64,000 nt of DNA from an uncultured Duncaniella sp. (GTDB lineage Bacteria; Bacteroidota; Bacteroidia; Bacteroidales; Muribaculaceae), in NCBI RefSeq assembly GCF_910577345.1, contig NZ_CAJTMT010000005.1, positions 1 through 64,000 of the forward strand, given 5' to 3'. Below, piece by piece: positions 25,553 through 32,525 of this stretch. The position numbers and the translations under genes are program-made. Positions within the stretch are counted from its first letter, which is position 1. Each line of letters starts with the position of its first letter. The notes below the pieces were generated by a model. That model saw only the letters and a list, made by a program, of their open reading frames with translations, made no database searches and had not been told where the DNA came from.

Positions 25553-25769
25553 CTTAAATCTTAACCGTGAATTCCTTGGCCGCCTTCGCAATGCCGGAGG
25601 ACGACTCGATGACATCGACTATCTCGACCTTTTCTCTGACTTCAACCGGATGGTTGCTGACGGCGAGAAGGTCTCCTATGCAATCTCCACCCTCGCTCTG
25701 AAATATCGGGTATCTCAACGCTCCATCTATTCCATCATCAGCCGTTTCAGAAATCCACTGCAACCTTAA
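25536..25769 (+). CDS. Small HTH protein, candidate regulator
   Basis: A 77-aa protein (MTLFDILNLNREFLGRLR...) with a C-terminal helix-turn-helix (KYRVSQRSIYSIISRFRNPL). The ending resembles that of the 85-aa protein at 28721 (YGISERSFYNIMNA). It sits alone after the structured region, whose outer arm overlaps its first codons, suggesting control of its translation by RNA folding. A role as a Mor/C-type activator of late genes is possible but is inference. No enzyme motif. Confidence 0.6.
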   Translation: MTLFDILNLNREFLGRLRNAGGRLDDIDYLDLFSDFNRMVADGEKVSYAISTLALKYRVSQRSIYSIISRFRNPLQP

Positions 25770-25817
25770 CTCACGTTAATAAGCCGGCCGTTAACATTAG
25801 CCCGTGCCTTAACTCAA

Positions 25818-25825
25818 TAACTTTG
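25818..25825 (+). promoter_or_regulatory. -7 element before the DNA-modification genes
   Basis: TAACTTTG at 25818-25825, followed by C, matches the Bacteroidetes -7 consensus TAnnTTTGC and lies 24 bases before the ATG of the thymidylate-synthase homologue. No clear TTTG -33 box is found at the usual distance, so the promoter may need an activator. Confidence 0.45.
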
Positions 25826-25848
25826 CCGTACACTAACACGGCATCGTT

Positions 25849-26487
25849 ATGAACAAGTATCATCAAATACTCTCAAAGGTGCTTGACGAGGGCAGACACC
25901 AGTCGAACCGAAAGGGCGACATAATCTATCTTATAAACGAGCAGCTATCCCTCACTCCTTCCGACCTGCTCGACATTTTCGAGAGCCACGGCATCGCCCG
26001 CAAGAAGCTCCGCTGTGAGCTGTCGCTCTTCATGAGCGGCGAGAGACAAACGGAGAAGTACCGCGAGGCGGGCATAAACTGGTGGGACTACTGTGGCCCG
26101 GTACTGGTAAACTCCTATCCCACCTACTTTGAGAAACTGCCGCCGCTCATCGAGCGCATAAACCGGGAGAAACGCTCATCAAAGAATTACGTCCTGTTCC
26201 TGGGCGCGACAGGAGCCGAGTCCAATCAGCAGCCATGCCTCTCGCTCATCCAGTTTCAGATCGACAATGGGGAACTGGTGCTGACAGCCTACCAGCGCAG
26301 CTCCGATGCCAACCTCGGCTTGCCTGCCGACATCTACCATCTCTATCTGATTGCCCGGCAGATCGAACTTCCCCTGGGCTCCATCACGCTCTTCCTCGGA
26401 AATGTCCACATATATTCCAACAACATCGACCGCACCCGGGCTCTGCTTGCTGGCGACGACGGCGTTAAATTTGAACTGAACGTATGA
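25849..26487 (+). CDS. Thymidylate synthase-family protein, dCMP-type active site
   Basis: A 212-aa protein with TS-fold landmarks: N-terminal EGRHQSNRKGD, catalytic Cys in NQQPCLSLIQF (C130), phosphate/substrate motif YQRSSDANLGLPADI (R150, D153, G157, P159), and NVHIYSNNID (H187, Y189). Where thymidylate synthases have Asn (LGLPFNI), this has Asp161 (LGLPADI). The same change in T4 gp42 sets specificity for dCMP. I therefore infer a dCMP methylase or hydroxymethylase for phage DNA modification. It overlaps by four bases with a DNA methyltransferase gene. It is shorter than cellular TS (about 264 aa). Confidence 0.7.
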   Translation: MNKYHQILSKVLDEGRHQSNRKGDIIYLINEQLSLTPSDLLDIFESHGIARKKLRCELSLFMSGERQTEKYREAGINWWDYCGPVLVNSYPTYFEKLPPLIERINREKRSSKNYVLFLGATGAESNQQPCLSLIQFQIDNGELVLTAYQRSSDANLGLPADIYHLYLIARQIELPLGSITLFLGNVHIYSNNIDRTRALLAGDDGVKFELNV

Positions 26488-27344
26488 GCCGCATGTATCT
26501 CTCGGCACCGCTCCCATTCGTAGGGCAGAAACGCATGTTCGCCCGCCACTTTGCCGAGGTGGCACGTCAATACCCTGAGGGTACTGTGTTCGTTGATCTT
26601 TTCGGTGGCAGCGGTCTGCTGTCACATATAGCCAAACATGTTCACCCAGAATCGAGGGTTATATACAATGATTTCGACAATTACCGGTTCCGGCTCCTGA
26701 ATATACGCCGCACCAATGCGCTGCTCGACCGGATCCGTCCCATAGCCTCGCGTTTCGGCCGCCACAAGGCCATCACCGGGGAGGCGCGAGAGGAAGTGTT
26801 GGCCCTGCTTGAGCAGGAGGAACGTGAGCATGGCTACCTCGACTTCATCACATTGTCATCATCCCTGCTGTTCTCGATGAAATACAAACTATCTATCGAC
26901 GGCATGCGCAAGGAGGCTCTCTACAACAACGTGCGCAAAGCCCCTTACCCGGACTTCTCCGACTACCTCGAGGGACTGGAGATTGAATCCTGCGACTACC
27001 GCGAGCTGTTCGAGCGGTTCAAGGATCTCCCCGGCGTGGTGTTCCTGGTTGATCCGCCATACCTCTCAACCGATGTCGGCACATACCGCATGTACTGGCG
27101 ACTCGCCGATTACCTTGATGTGCTGTCTGTACTGCCAGGACACAATTTCATTTATTTCACCTCGGAAAAATCATCCATCACGGAACTCTGCGAATGGATG
27201 GGGCGCAATCCGGCTCTCGGCAATCCTTTCGAGAAGTGTATCCGGCGCGAGTTCAACGCCACCATGAATTACGCCGCGGCATATACCGATGTAATGCTTT
27301 ACACCGACCCGTCCTCTTCCACTGTCCAACATAACGCCGTGTGA
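26484..27344 (+). CDS. D12-class N6-adenine DNA methyltransferase
   Basis: A 286-aa Dam-like enzyme that transfers methyl from S-adenosylmethionine to adenine in DNA. Motifs: PFVGQKR near the start, AdoMet motif VDLFGGSG (37-44), YNDFDNY (61-67), and catalytic DPPY (190-193). No restriction gene is adjacent, so it is a phage orphan methyltransferase, either to evade host restriction or to mark phage DNA. It is translated with the TS-family gene (ATGA overlap) and ends before a strong terminator. Confidence 0.9.
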   Translation: MSRMYLSAPLPFVGQKRMFARHFAEVARQYPEGTVFVDLFGGSGLLSHIAKHVHPESRVIYNDFDNYRFRLLNIRRTNALLDRIRPIASRFGRHKAITGEAREEVLALLEQEEREHGYLDFITLSSSLLFSMKYKLSIDGMRKEALYNNVRKAPYPDFSDYLEGLEIESCDYRELFERFKDLPGVVFLVDPPYLSTDVGTYRMYWRLADYLDVLSVLPGHNFIYFTSEKSSITELCEWMGRNPALGNPFEKCIRREFNATMNYAAAYTDVMLYTDPSSSTVQHNAV

Positions 27345-27370
27345 GGCGCACACGTGCCCTCTGTCACGCA

Positions 27371-27409
27371 AGAGAGCCGCTACCCGATAATGGTAACGGC
27401 TCTCTTTTT
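27371..27409 (+). terminator. Rho-independent terminator of rightward block
   Basis: AGAGAGCCG (27371-27379) pairs with CGGCTCTCT (27397-27405), with an inner TACC/GGTA pair, followed by a T-run to 27409. It ends the rightward operon just before the convergent leftward operon, whose last gene stops at 27434. Confidence 0.85.
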
Positions 27410-27433
27410 GACGCGGCACAGCGCGTTTATGGA

Positions 27434-27910
27434 CTATTTCAAATGTCGGAATCCGATGCAGTGGTATGTCTCGATATTCTCGACAATCTCCTCGTGATTG
27501 TGGTTGGTCTTTGATGTGTCGATATCAAACTCCATGAAGTTGCTTCCATTTAATCCGGCAAGCACCTCATGGATCTTCTCCAGCAGACGGAATTCCCCGA
27601 TACCTTCGCCCTCATTCCAGTCAGTGACTACATGGAGGTTGACAAAGACATCTGCACGGTATTCGACGCCGGTAACGATCTCCTTCCATTTTATAGGCTG
27701 GAATTCGATAAACACTGCCGGGCGCTCCCATGGGGTCTCTTGCTCAAGAAACTCCACATTGTGATTCCACAGGTCAAAGTGTTTTATTGCCTGGTTGAAA
27801 ACTTCGGCATCTGCCTCGCTGTCGAAGATAAACAACTCGTCCGCACCGTTTATGCCGATAAGATCAAGGTGAGCTTTGATCTGGCGATACAATTCTTCTC
27901 TTACTGTCAT
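27434..27910 (-). CDS. Putative tail completion/terminator protein
   Basis: A 158-aa protein at the end of the leftward early/middle operon. It is alpha/beta with PAVFIEFQPIKWKEIVTGVEY, YRADVFVNLHVVTDW and a C-terminal ETYHCIGFRHLK, a pattern like head-tail joining or tail terminator proteins of Mu-like and siphovirus phages (Gp37 or DUF3168 style). A structural role is supported by the gpG-like gene nearby. The family match is from general appearance only. Confidence 0.5.
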   Translation of the reverse strand: MTVREELYRQIKAHLDLIGINGADELFIFDSEADAEVFNQAIKHFDLWNHNVEFLEQETPWERPAVFIEFQPIKWKEIVTGVEYRADVFVNLHVVTDWNEGEGIGEFRLLEKIHEVLAGLNGSNFMEFDIDTSKTNHNHEEIVENIETYHCIGFRHLK

Positions 27911-28161
27911 TTCAACTCCTTTCGTGCTTTATTATACAACATGACTATCTTGGCATGGTGAAAATAGGATGCAAATACATGCTTTTTCATGTGTGCGGAT
28001 ATGTCATTTGCCCAGTAGTCATTGTTCACCTCCTTTTCAAGTTCCAGGACAAAATTCCAAAGGACATTCACATTATGCCTCTGCCGTTTGGATGCTTTAT
28101 CCATAAGATATTGCCGCCATTCTCTCCATGAGGTGGGTATATTCAATGTGATTGTTTTCAT
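27907..28161 (-). CDS. Small phage protein of unknown function
   Basis: An 84-aa basic protein (MKTITLNIPTSWREWRQYLM) predicted mostly helical. It overlaps both neighbours by four bases and so is clearly part of the same operon, between the gpG-like protein and the tail-completion candidate. The opening (ITLNIPTSWREW) has the look of proteins from Bacteroides Mu-like phages, but I cannot assign a function. Confidence 0.55.
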   Translation of the reverse strand: MKTITLNIPTSWREWRQYLMDKASKRQRHNVNVLWNFVLELEKEVNNDYWANDISAHMKKHVFASYFHHAKIVMLYNKARKELK

Positions 28162-28724
28162 TTTGCGTTAAAGTCTATATTGTTGATATACTCTGTCAGG
28201 TTTTCCTCAATGATCTCCCTGACTGCAGCCTCCACCTCCGGCGACCGGCCGAGGAACTGACGTTTGGGAATCTTGATTGTCGAGCCGACTTTCATTAGCG
28301 CCATGGCTTTCCAGAAGTCAGCCTCGTCACCCAGTCGCCGGTTGCGCTTATCGTTTCGCAAGTCGCCATTCTTCTTCTTCCGTCCGAAAGAGCCGGTGGC
28401 TGAATAGTATTTATACCAGAAGAAGCGCTTCATGCGTTGGGTCACCACAATCTCGCCACCCTCGTTATGTATGGCTGCGTATGGCTCGTTGGTGTAGAAT
28501 GTTATGCTGTTGTCGGTGGAGCGACTGGTTATGCTTTGCCGGAGCCGTCCGCTGTCAACAAGTATGTGACCGCCCGGGCGTGTCGGGCTTTTCCTGCGCT
28601 CCCATGCCCGGGAGAAGAATGCCTGTCGCTCGAAGTTCTCGTCAAACTCTCCGCCAAGTTCCACTCTGATGTCGTTGAGTATATTCCGGAACACTGCCCT
28701 GATCTGTGCGTTGATGTCGCTCAT
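28158..28724 (-). CDS. Phage virion morphogenesis protein (Mu gpG-like)
   Basis: A 188-aa protein resembling the Phage_tail_S/gpG family. Typical elements are LVDSGRLRQSITSRSTDN, TNEPYAAIHNEGGEIVVTQR and the C-terminal IPKRQFLGRSPEVEAAVREI. In Mu, gpG acts in tail-to-head joining. Here it lies in the early-side operon instead of near the capsid. It overlaps neighbours by four bases on each side. Confidence 0.8.
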   Translation of the reverse strand: MSDINAQIRAVFRNILNDIRVELGGEFDENFERQAFFSRAWERRKSPTRPGGHILVDSGRLRQSITSRSTDNSITFYTNEPYAAIHNEGGEIVVTQRMKRFFWYKYYSATGSFGRKKKNGDLRNDKRNRRLGDEADFWKAMALMKVGSTIKIPKRQFLGRSPEVEAAVREIIEENLTEYINNIDFNAK

Positions 28725-28978
28725 TTCGGATCGTTTTTTTGGTTTTCATCATATAGCAAATCAAAAAGGCTTGGCATGTCCGACGCCACGACTGGGTTGT
28801 CAGGCCCTGCCGTGGCGTTCATTATGTTGTAGAAGCTGCGCTCGCTGATGCCGTATACCGGATATATAAACCTCCGCCATATCTCGCGGTTGCTCAGTCC
28901 GCTTTTGGCATGAAGGTCATATATCCGGTTGATGTCGGCGACACGCATCTGGTAGGAAATGCCGCGTCCTTTTGCCAT
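28721..28978 (-). CDS. Small HTH protein
   Basis: An 85-aa protein with an HTH-like centre: INRIYDLHAKSGLSNREIWR followed by YGISERSFYNIMNA. This resembles the 77-aa protein at 25536 in the last helix (SQRSIYSIISR). It lies just upstream of the gpG-like gene. It could be a regulator such as the Mu middle or late activators, or a small packaging factor. The evidence is limited to the fold pattern. Confidence 0.55.
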   Translation of the reverse strand: MAKGRGISYQMRVADINRIYDLHAKSGLSNREIWRRFIYPVYGISERSFYNIMNATAGPDNPVVASDMPSLFDLLYDENQKNDPK

Positions 28979-28985
28979 TGCTATC

Positions 28986-29177
28986 TCATAGTTTCGTGGT
29001 TCTTGGTTTATATGGGCGTATATCGAGGGTCATCTCGCAGCTCACGGTTACTCTGCCGCTCCCTTCACATTGTAGGCAGGTATGGCTTTCGCCGGGATCA
29101 TCCCCGGCAACCCTGCCGGTGCCTTTGCAGACCCGGCAGAGCGCCACTTTTGGCGGTCGTGTAATCTCGCGTTTCAT
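28986..29177 (-). CDS. Small zinc-finger protein (DnaJ-type CxxCxGxG)
   Basis: A 63-aa protein with CRVCKGTGRV and CLQCEGSGRV, two DnaJ-like CxxCxGxG motifs forming one zinc site. Such mini-proteins recur in Bacteroidetes Mu-like phages; a second one lies at 30782. It overlaps the DUF3164 gene by four bases. Role unknown; nucleic-acid or partner binding is likely. Confidence 0.65.
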   Translation of the reverse strand: MKREITRPPKVALCRVCKGTGRVAGDDPGESHTCLQCEGSGRVTVSCEMTLDIRPYKPRTTKL

Positions 29178-29845
29178 GGCTCTGGAGTTAACTGGTCAAC
29201 TGCGGTCATGTCGAGGGGAATGTATCGCCATGCACCCTTGCTGTCTTTGTATTCGGCGCGGATATAACGCTTGGTGACAGTGGGCTGATAGCTTTCCTCT
29301 ATGATGCGCACGCCCTCGATGAAACGTTCGTCACCGCTCTCCTCGGCCATCTTGCGCAACTGGAGCACTCGGCTTGCCTTCAGGTTACCCTGGCCGTCTC
29401 GGCTCAGCAAGCGGAGCACTGCCGACACCAGAACCTTGCTCTTGTCATCGGTTGCCAGGCTCTCGATGTAGGCCTTCACCATTGCGATACCATCTTCCAC
29501 GGTGTCGCGGTAGCCATCGATACAGTTCACCCCGAGGGTGATGCGGAGTGAGCTGTCGCTGTTGGTGAACGTGTGGCTGCGCTGGTCATCCTTTGTGAGT
29601 CCGAGTATCTCGGCTTTCATCTTGAGGATAGCGTCGAAGTTACCGAATACGGTATCCTTGACAGTCTTGATAGACTCGCTCAGTTCTCGGAGCTGAGGAA
29701 TGGCAGTGTTGATTTCGTCATCGACCATTGTTGCATATTCCTCGCGCTGACGCTTGCGCTCGGCTGCAGCCTGTTTCTTTTCGTCCTCGGCTTTCCAAGC
29801 CTCGTAACGCTGCCGCTCTTCAGCGGTCATCTGTACTTGTTCCAT
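29174..29845 (-). CDS. DUF3164-type Mu-like phage protein
   Basis: A 223-aa protein with a charged coiled-coil start and a conserved body (ILGLTKDDQRSHTFTNSDSS, GYRDTVEDGIAMVKAYIESL, GNLKASRVLQLRKMAEESGD, RIIEESYQPTVTKRYIRAEY). This is the DUF3164 family found next to GemA and transposition genes in Mu-like phages. The biochemical role is unknown; it may help early replication. GemA follows 25 bases upstream. Confidence 0.8.
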   Translation of the reverse strand: MEQVQMTAEERQRYEAWKAEDEKKQAAAERKRQREEYATMVDDEINTAIPQLRELSESIKTVKDTVFGNFDAILKMKAEILGLTKDDQRSHTFTNSDSSLRITLGVNCIDGYRDTVEDGIAMVKAYIESLATDDKSKVLVSAVLRLLSRDGQGNLKASRVLQLRKMAEESGDERFIEGVRIIEESYQPTVTKRYIRAEYKDSKGAWRYIPLDMTAVDQLTPEP

Positions 29846-29870
29846 AATGGGTTGTTTATTGGGGTTGATA

Positions 29871-30350
29871 TTATGCTTGCCTGGTGGTGTAAGGCATTAT
29901 GATTACTTGTTGTTTGGGCTGTTCCGGCTTCCTGGCAGCCTCGCGTTCTGCCTTGATGGTGAAACCGCCTTTGCTGTCAATGGCCCGTATTTTACGCCGG
30001 AGCTGGGCGAGGTCATCGATAGATAGCCGGGCGAATTCCTTTCCGGCTATGCGAGGGTCGCTGCAGAAAGCGTTCACCCTGTTCCAATCGGTGGTATCGA
30101 TACCGGCCTTCTGCATCAGCTTGAGTGTGGCGCTGCGTTCTTTGCGGAGGAGATCACGGTAGCCATTCTTACGCTCGAGATCATCGCAGCACCGATCATA
30201 CTCCTGGCGAGTCATCTCTTTCAGACTGTCGGTGCGTCCATTGGTGTATTGCCATACAAGCTGACGCTTGACCTCGTCACGGTCACCTATGATGCTCATC
30301 GCACGGATGGCGGTATAGAACCGCCCGAAGTTAGTTACCTGTTGTGCCAT
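29871..30350 (-). CDS. GemA/gp16-like regulatory protein
   Basis: A 159-aa protein similar to the Mu gp16/GemA (DUF1018) family: an N-terminal helical part (FYTAIRAMSIIGDRDEVKRQ, LVWQYTNGRTDSLKEMT) and a second half (NRVNAFCSDPRIAGKEFARLSIDDL) with the pattern used to bind DNA or partners. GemA in Mu affects host gyrase and gene expression. The first codons overlap the end of the 92-aa gene upstream by about 20 bases. Confidence 0.8.
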   Translation of the reverse strand: MAQQVTNFGRFYTAIRAMSIIGDRDEVKRQLVWQYTNGRTDSLKEMTRQEYDRCCDDLERKNGYRDLLRKERSATLKLMQKAGIDTTDWNRVNAFCSDPRIAGKEFARLSIDDLAQLRRKIRAIDSKGGFTIKAEREAARKPEQPKQQVIIMPYTTRQA

Positions 30351-30609
30351 TGTTCAAGATATATTCGCATTCGTTGTAGTGGATGGTTCCTCTGCTTGTT
30401 ATACGGTCGGCATTGGGGTGGTTTGGAGCAATATCCTTATAGCAGATGCTTTTCAATTCAGCTACGGCCTCTTTAAGGTCTTCAGGATAGAAAGTCGCTG
30501 CTATGCCAAACCGAGTTGTGTAGACGCTTTTGGTATTCCCTTCACGAACTGTGGTTGTAATCCGTATTACCCCAGTCGCTGTCACCAATTTGTTTTTCTT
30601 TTTATCCAT
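30331..30609 (-). CDS. Early phage protein of unknown function
   Basis: A 92-aa protein starting MDKKKNKLVTATGVIRITTT at the ATG 30607-30609; a GTG seven codons earlier would run into the upstream zinc-ribbon gene. A beta-rich half (VREGNTKSVYTTRFGIAATF) is followed by a helical one with ADRITSRGTIHYNECEYIL. It overlaps GemA. I do not recognise it. Confidence 0.5.
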   Translation of the reverse strand: MDKKKNKLVTATGVIRITTTVREGNTKSVYTTRFGIAATFYPEDLKEAVAELKSICYKDIAPNHPNADRITSRGTIHYNECEYILNNGTTGN

Positions 30610-30622
30610 TGTCCTGTCTATT

Positions 30623-30775
30623 TTAGTCACTTAATCGTTTACGTTCTTTGAGTACCACCGTCCAATTACACAAGTCGCAACAGAGGCCTTCCTCTTTGAC
30701 CAGGTACGGGTCATTGCCGTAGCCAGTAATTTCTTTGCCGCAGATGCAGCATTTCGTTTTCTTTGTCTCACTCAT
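30623..30775 (-). CDS. 50-aa zinc-ribbon protein
   Basis: A short gene starting at the ATG 30773-30775 (MSETKKTKCCICGKEITGYG) and ending LKERKRLSD. Two CxxC pairs (CCIC and CCDLC) make a treble-clef-like zinc site. It fits tightly between its neighbours (6 bases from the upstream gene) and codes in the same strand, so I take it as real. Function unknown. Confidence 0.6.
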   Translation of the reverse strand: MSETKKTKCCICGKEITGYGNDPYLVKEEGLCCDLCNWTVVLKERKRLSD

Positions 30776-30781
30776 TTTGTA

Positions 30782-30997
30782 TTATTCTTTATTGGGTTGC
30801 CAATCTACTGTCACCAGTGCGATTACTTCGCCTGTTCCCCGACAATCAGGGCAAGGCTCCGTTTCCGGCTCCTGTTGGTTGGTATGGAACCACCCGCGCC
30901 CGTTGCAATAAGGGCATACCATCGGGCGGGTGCAGAAAGCCTCCTTGTGGATTCTGCCGCTGGGCTCCAGGATCAATATTTCTTTTCTCTGGATCAT
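30782..30997 (-). CDS. Small zinc-finger protein (DnaJ-type)
   Basis: A 71-aa protein with CPYCNGRGWF and CPDCRGTGEV, again a DnaJ-type zinc motif pair. It starts one base past the stop of the ATPase gene. With 28986 and 30623 it makes three small zinc proteins in this operon. Partner or nucleic-acid binding is inferred. Confidence 0.65.
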   Translation of the reverse strand: MIQRKEILILEPSGRIHKEAFCTRPMVCPYCNGRGWFHTNQQEPETEPCPDCRGTGEVIALVTVDWQPNKE

Positions 30998-30998
30998 G

Positions 30999-31625
30999 TC
31001 ACACTGGATTGTTTGTTGTTTTTAATATTCCTTCTTCCCACACCGGATAATAGACTCCGGCCTCGGGAATAAATCGGCCCTGGCAATATGCCTTGTATCC
31101 GGCCACTCTGACTTTCACTCCGGCGTAGTACTTGAGACGCTTGGCCGGTTTGCCCATAGGCTGTCCTTTATCTTCCTGGCTGATGAAGATGAAGCATTTC
31201 CGGCGAAACCGCTCTATCAGGGCTACAGTCTCATCATATCCCCATCCGGCTTTCTGAAAACTGTCGATGATTACGAACTTCGGACTTTTCTTGCGTGTGA
31301 GTCTCTCGGCAAGTTCCTCGATAGTGTCGGTAGTGGCGATGCGAAAGTGGCCTTGCACGTCCTTCATGCGGAATTCGGCCAGTCTCTTCTGAAACGACTG
31401 GCTCACGCCTTCCTCATAGCTCATGTAGAGCGTAGTGCCATACTTGCACAACTCCTTGGCGAGTCGCATCACGAAACTGCTCTTGCCGGCGGCGCTGGGT
31501 CCGTGGATAAGCCATGTGGCGTTCACCTCGGGCTGTCCGAAGGCACGGGCCCACTCGCCACCCCACGGTAGTGTGTCGTAGGTCTTGGCGAGGATTTCAC
31601 GGGGGCTGAACGCTCTTTTAGGCAT
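30999..31625 (-). CDS. RecA/DnaB-like P-loop ATPase
   Basis: A 208-aa ATPase. Walker A is HGPSAAGKSS (G42 to S49), a Walker B-like strand is KFVIIDSFQKAGWG, and FIFISQEDKGQPMGKPAKRL resembles the sensor/loop region of RecA-superfamily phage recombinases (Sak4- and RadA-like). It lies just after the MuB-like gene, so it may help early transposition or DNA repair. Whether it is a recombinase or a regulator cannot be told. Confidence 0.75.
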   Translation of the reverse strand: MPKRAFSPREILAKTYDTLPWGGEWARAFGQPEVNATWLIHGPSAAGKSSFVMRLAKELCKYGTTLYMSYEEGVSQSFQKRLAEFRMKDVQGHFRIATTDTIEELAERLTRKKSPKFVIIDSFQKAGWGYDETVALIERFRRKCFIFISQEDKGQPMGKPAKRLKYYAGVKVRVAGYKAYCQGRFIPEAGVYYPVWEEGILKTTNNPV

Positions 31626-31629
31626 AATC

Positions 31630-32502
31630 TTACTGTCTTTTCAGTTTTTCAATTTCGGTATATACTCGACGCAGACCACCGCCGGTCTTGCGTACCATCT
31701 GTGCGATGTCAGTTCCCTCAGGGGCATTGACAGTAGCGACAATTCGCGCCTGTTCATTCAGGAATGCCCGGCGGTCGCCGGCCTCATCGGGAGTGACCTT
31801 TGAGTACCGGTCACCGTAGCGGCTCAACATTTCGGTATAGCCTACCTTCTTGCACTCGATGGAGCGGTTGATCTTCTCCTTGAGTCCGTCGGCCCCCATC
31901 ATGTACCAGGCACAGCAACGCTCGGTGGCGTTCCACAATGCTTTCAACTCAAGGAATGCCTCATACTGTAGATCGCCGGCTTCATCAAGGATAATCAGTG
32001 GGTTCTCAATGCTGCGGAGATAGAACACCAGATCATCGTAAACATCGGAGTACTTGCCTTTGGCATCAACACCAAACTCGGCGGCGATCTTACGGACGAG
32101 TTTCAGTTTTGTCTTCACCTGCGAACAATCGATATAGACGGCGTTGCGGTGGCTCTGAACGTAGCACCGGGCAGTGAAGGTCTTTCCGATATTCGGGAGA
32201 TCGCAGAGGATGCCGCTGAGACTCGACTGCTGGCAGAGTTCAAGCTGAGCGGTGATATACTGGTAGGTGGGAGTCTTGGCTGCCTTCCATTCTATCTCTC
32301 CGCGGAGGCTCACACCTAACTTCCGGGCGATGCTTATCCAATTGGAGTCGCTGAGCACTCGCTCGGTCTGACCGTTTTTGACAGCGCTGTAAACCGAGGT
32401 CGTGATGCCCAGTGAGGCAGCGTGCTTGGCGTCACTCGGAAAGTTCCGGCGCGCCTCGGTGATTGCCGCTGTGATTTTGTTTTTGATGTCCGTTGTAACC
32501 AT
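31630..32502 (-). CDS. MuB-like transposition ATPase
   Basis: A 290-aa AAA+ protein that would choose target DNA and stimulate the transposase. The N-terminus (to about 70) is a helix-turn-helix domain (HAASLGITTSVYSAVKNGQ). Walker A is CDLPNIGKTFTA (about 100-111; the first Gly of the usual motif is Asp). Walker B is PLIILDEAGDL (D173, E174). The C-terminus carries a short helical tail (GGGLRRVYTEIEKLKRQ). Length and order behind the transposase match Mu A-B. Confidence 0.88.
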   Translation of the reverse strand: MVTTDIKNKITAAITEARRNFPSDAKHAASLGITTSVYSAVKNGQTERVLSDSNWISIARKLGVSLRGEIEWKAAKTPTYQYITAQLELCQQSSLSGILCDLPNIGKTFTARCYVQSHRNAVYIDCSQVKTKLKLVRKIAAEFGVDAKGKYSDVYDDLVFYLRSIENPLIILDEAGDLQYEAFLELKALWNATERCCAWYMMGADGLKEKINRSIECKKVGYTEMLSRYGDRYSKVTPDEAGDRRAFLNEQARIVATVNAPEGTDIAQMVRKTGGGLRRVYTEIEKLKRQ

Positions 32503-32525
32503 ATTCTTACGGTATTATAATGTCG

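Noticed and set aside
30610..30630. GTG start for the 92-aa early protein
   Set aside because: It would overlap the zinc-ribbon gene's stop; the ATG at 30607-30609 gives clean spacing.
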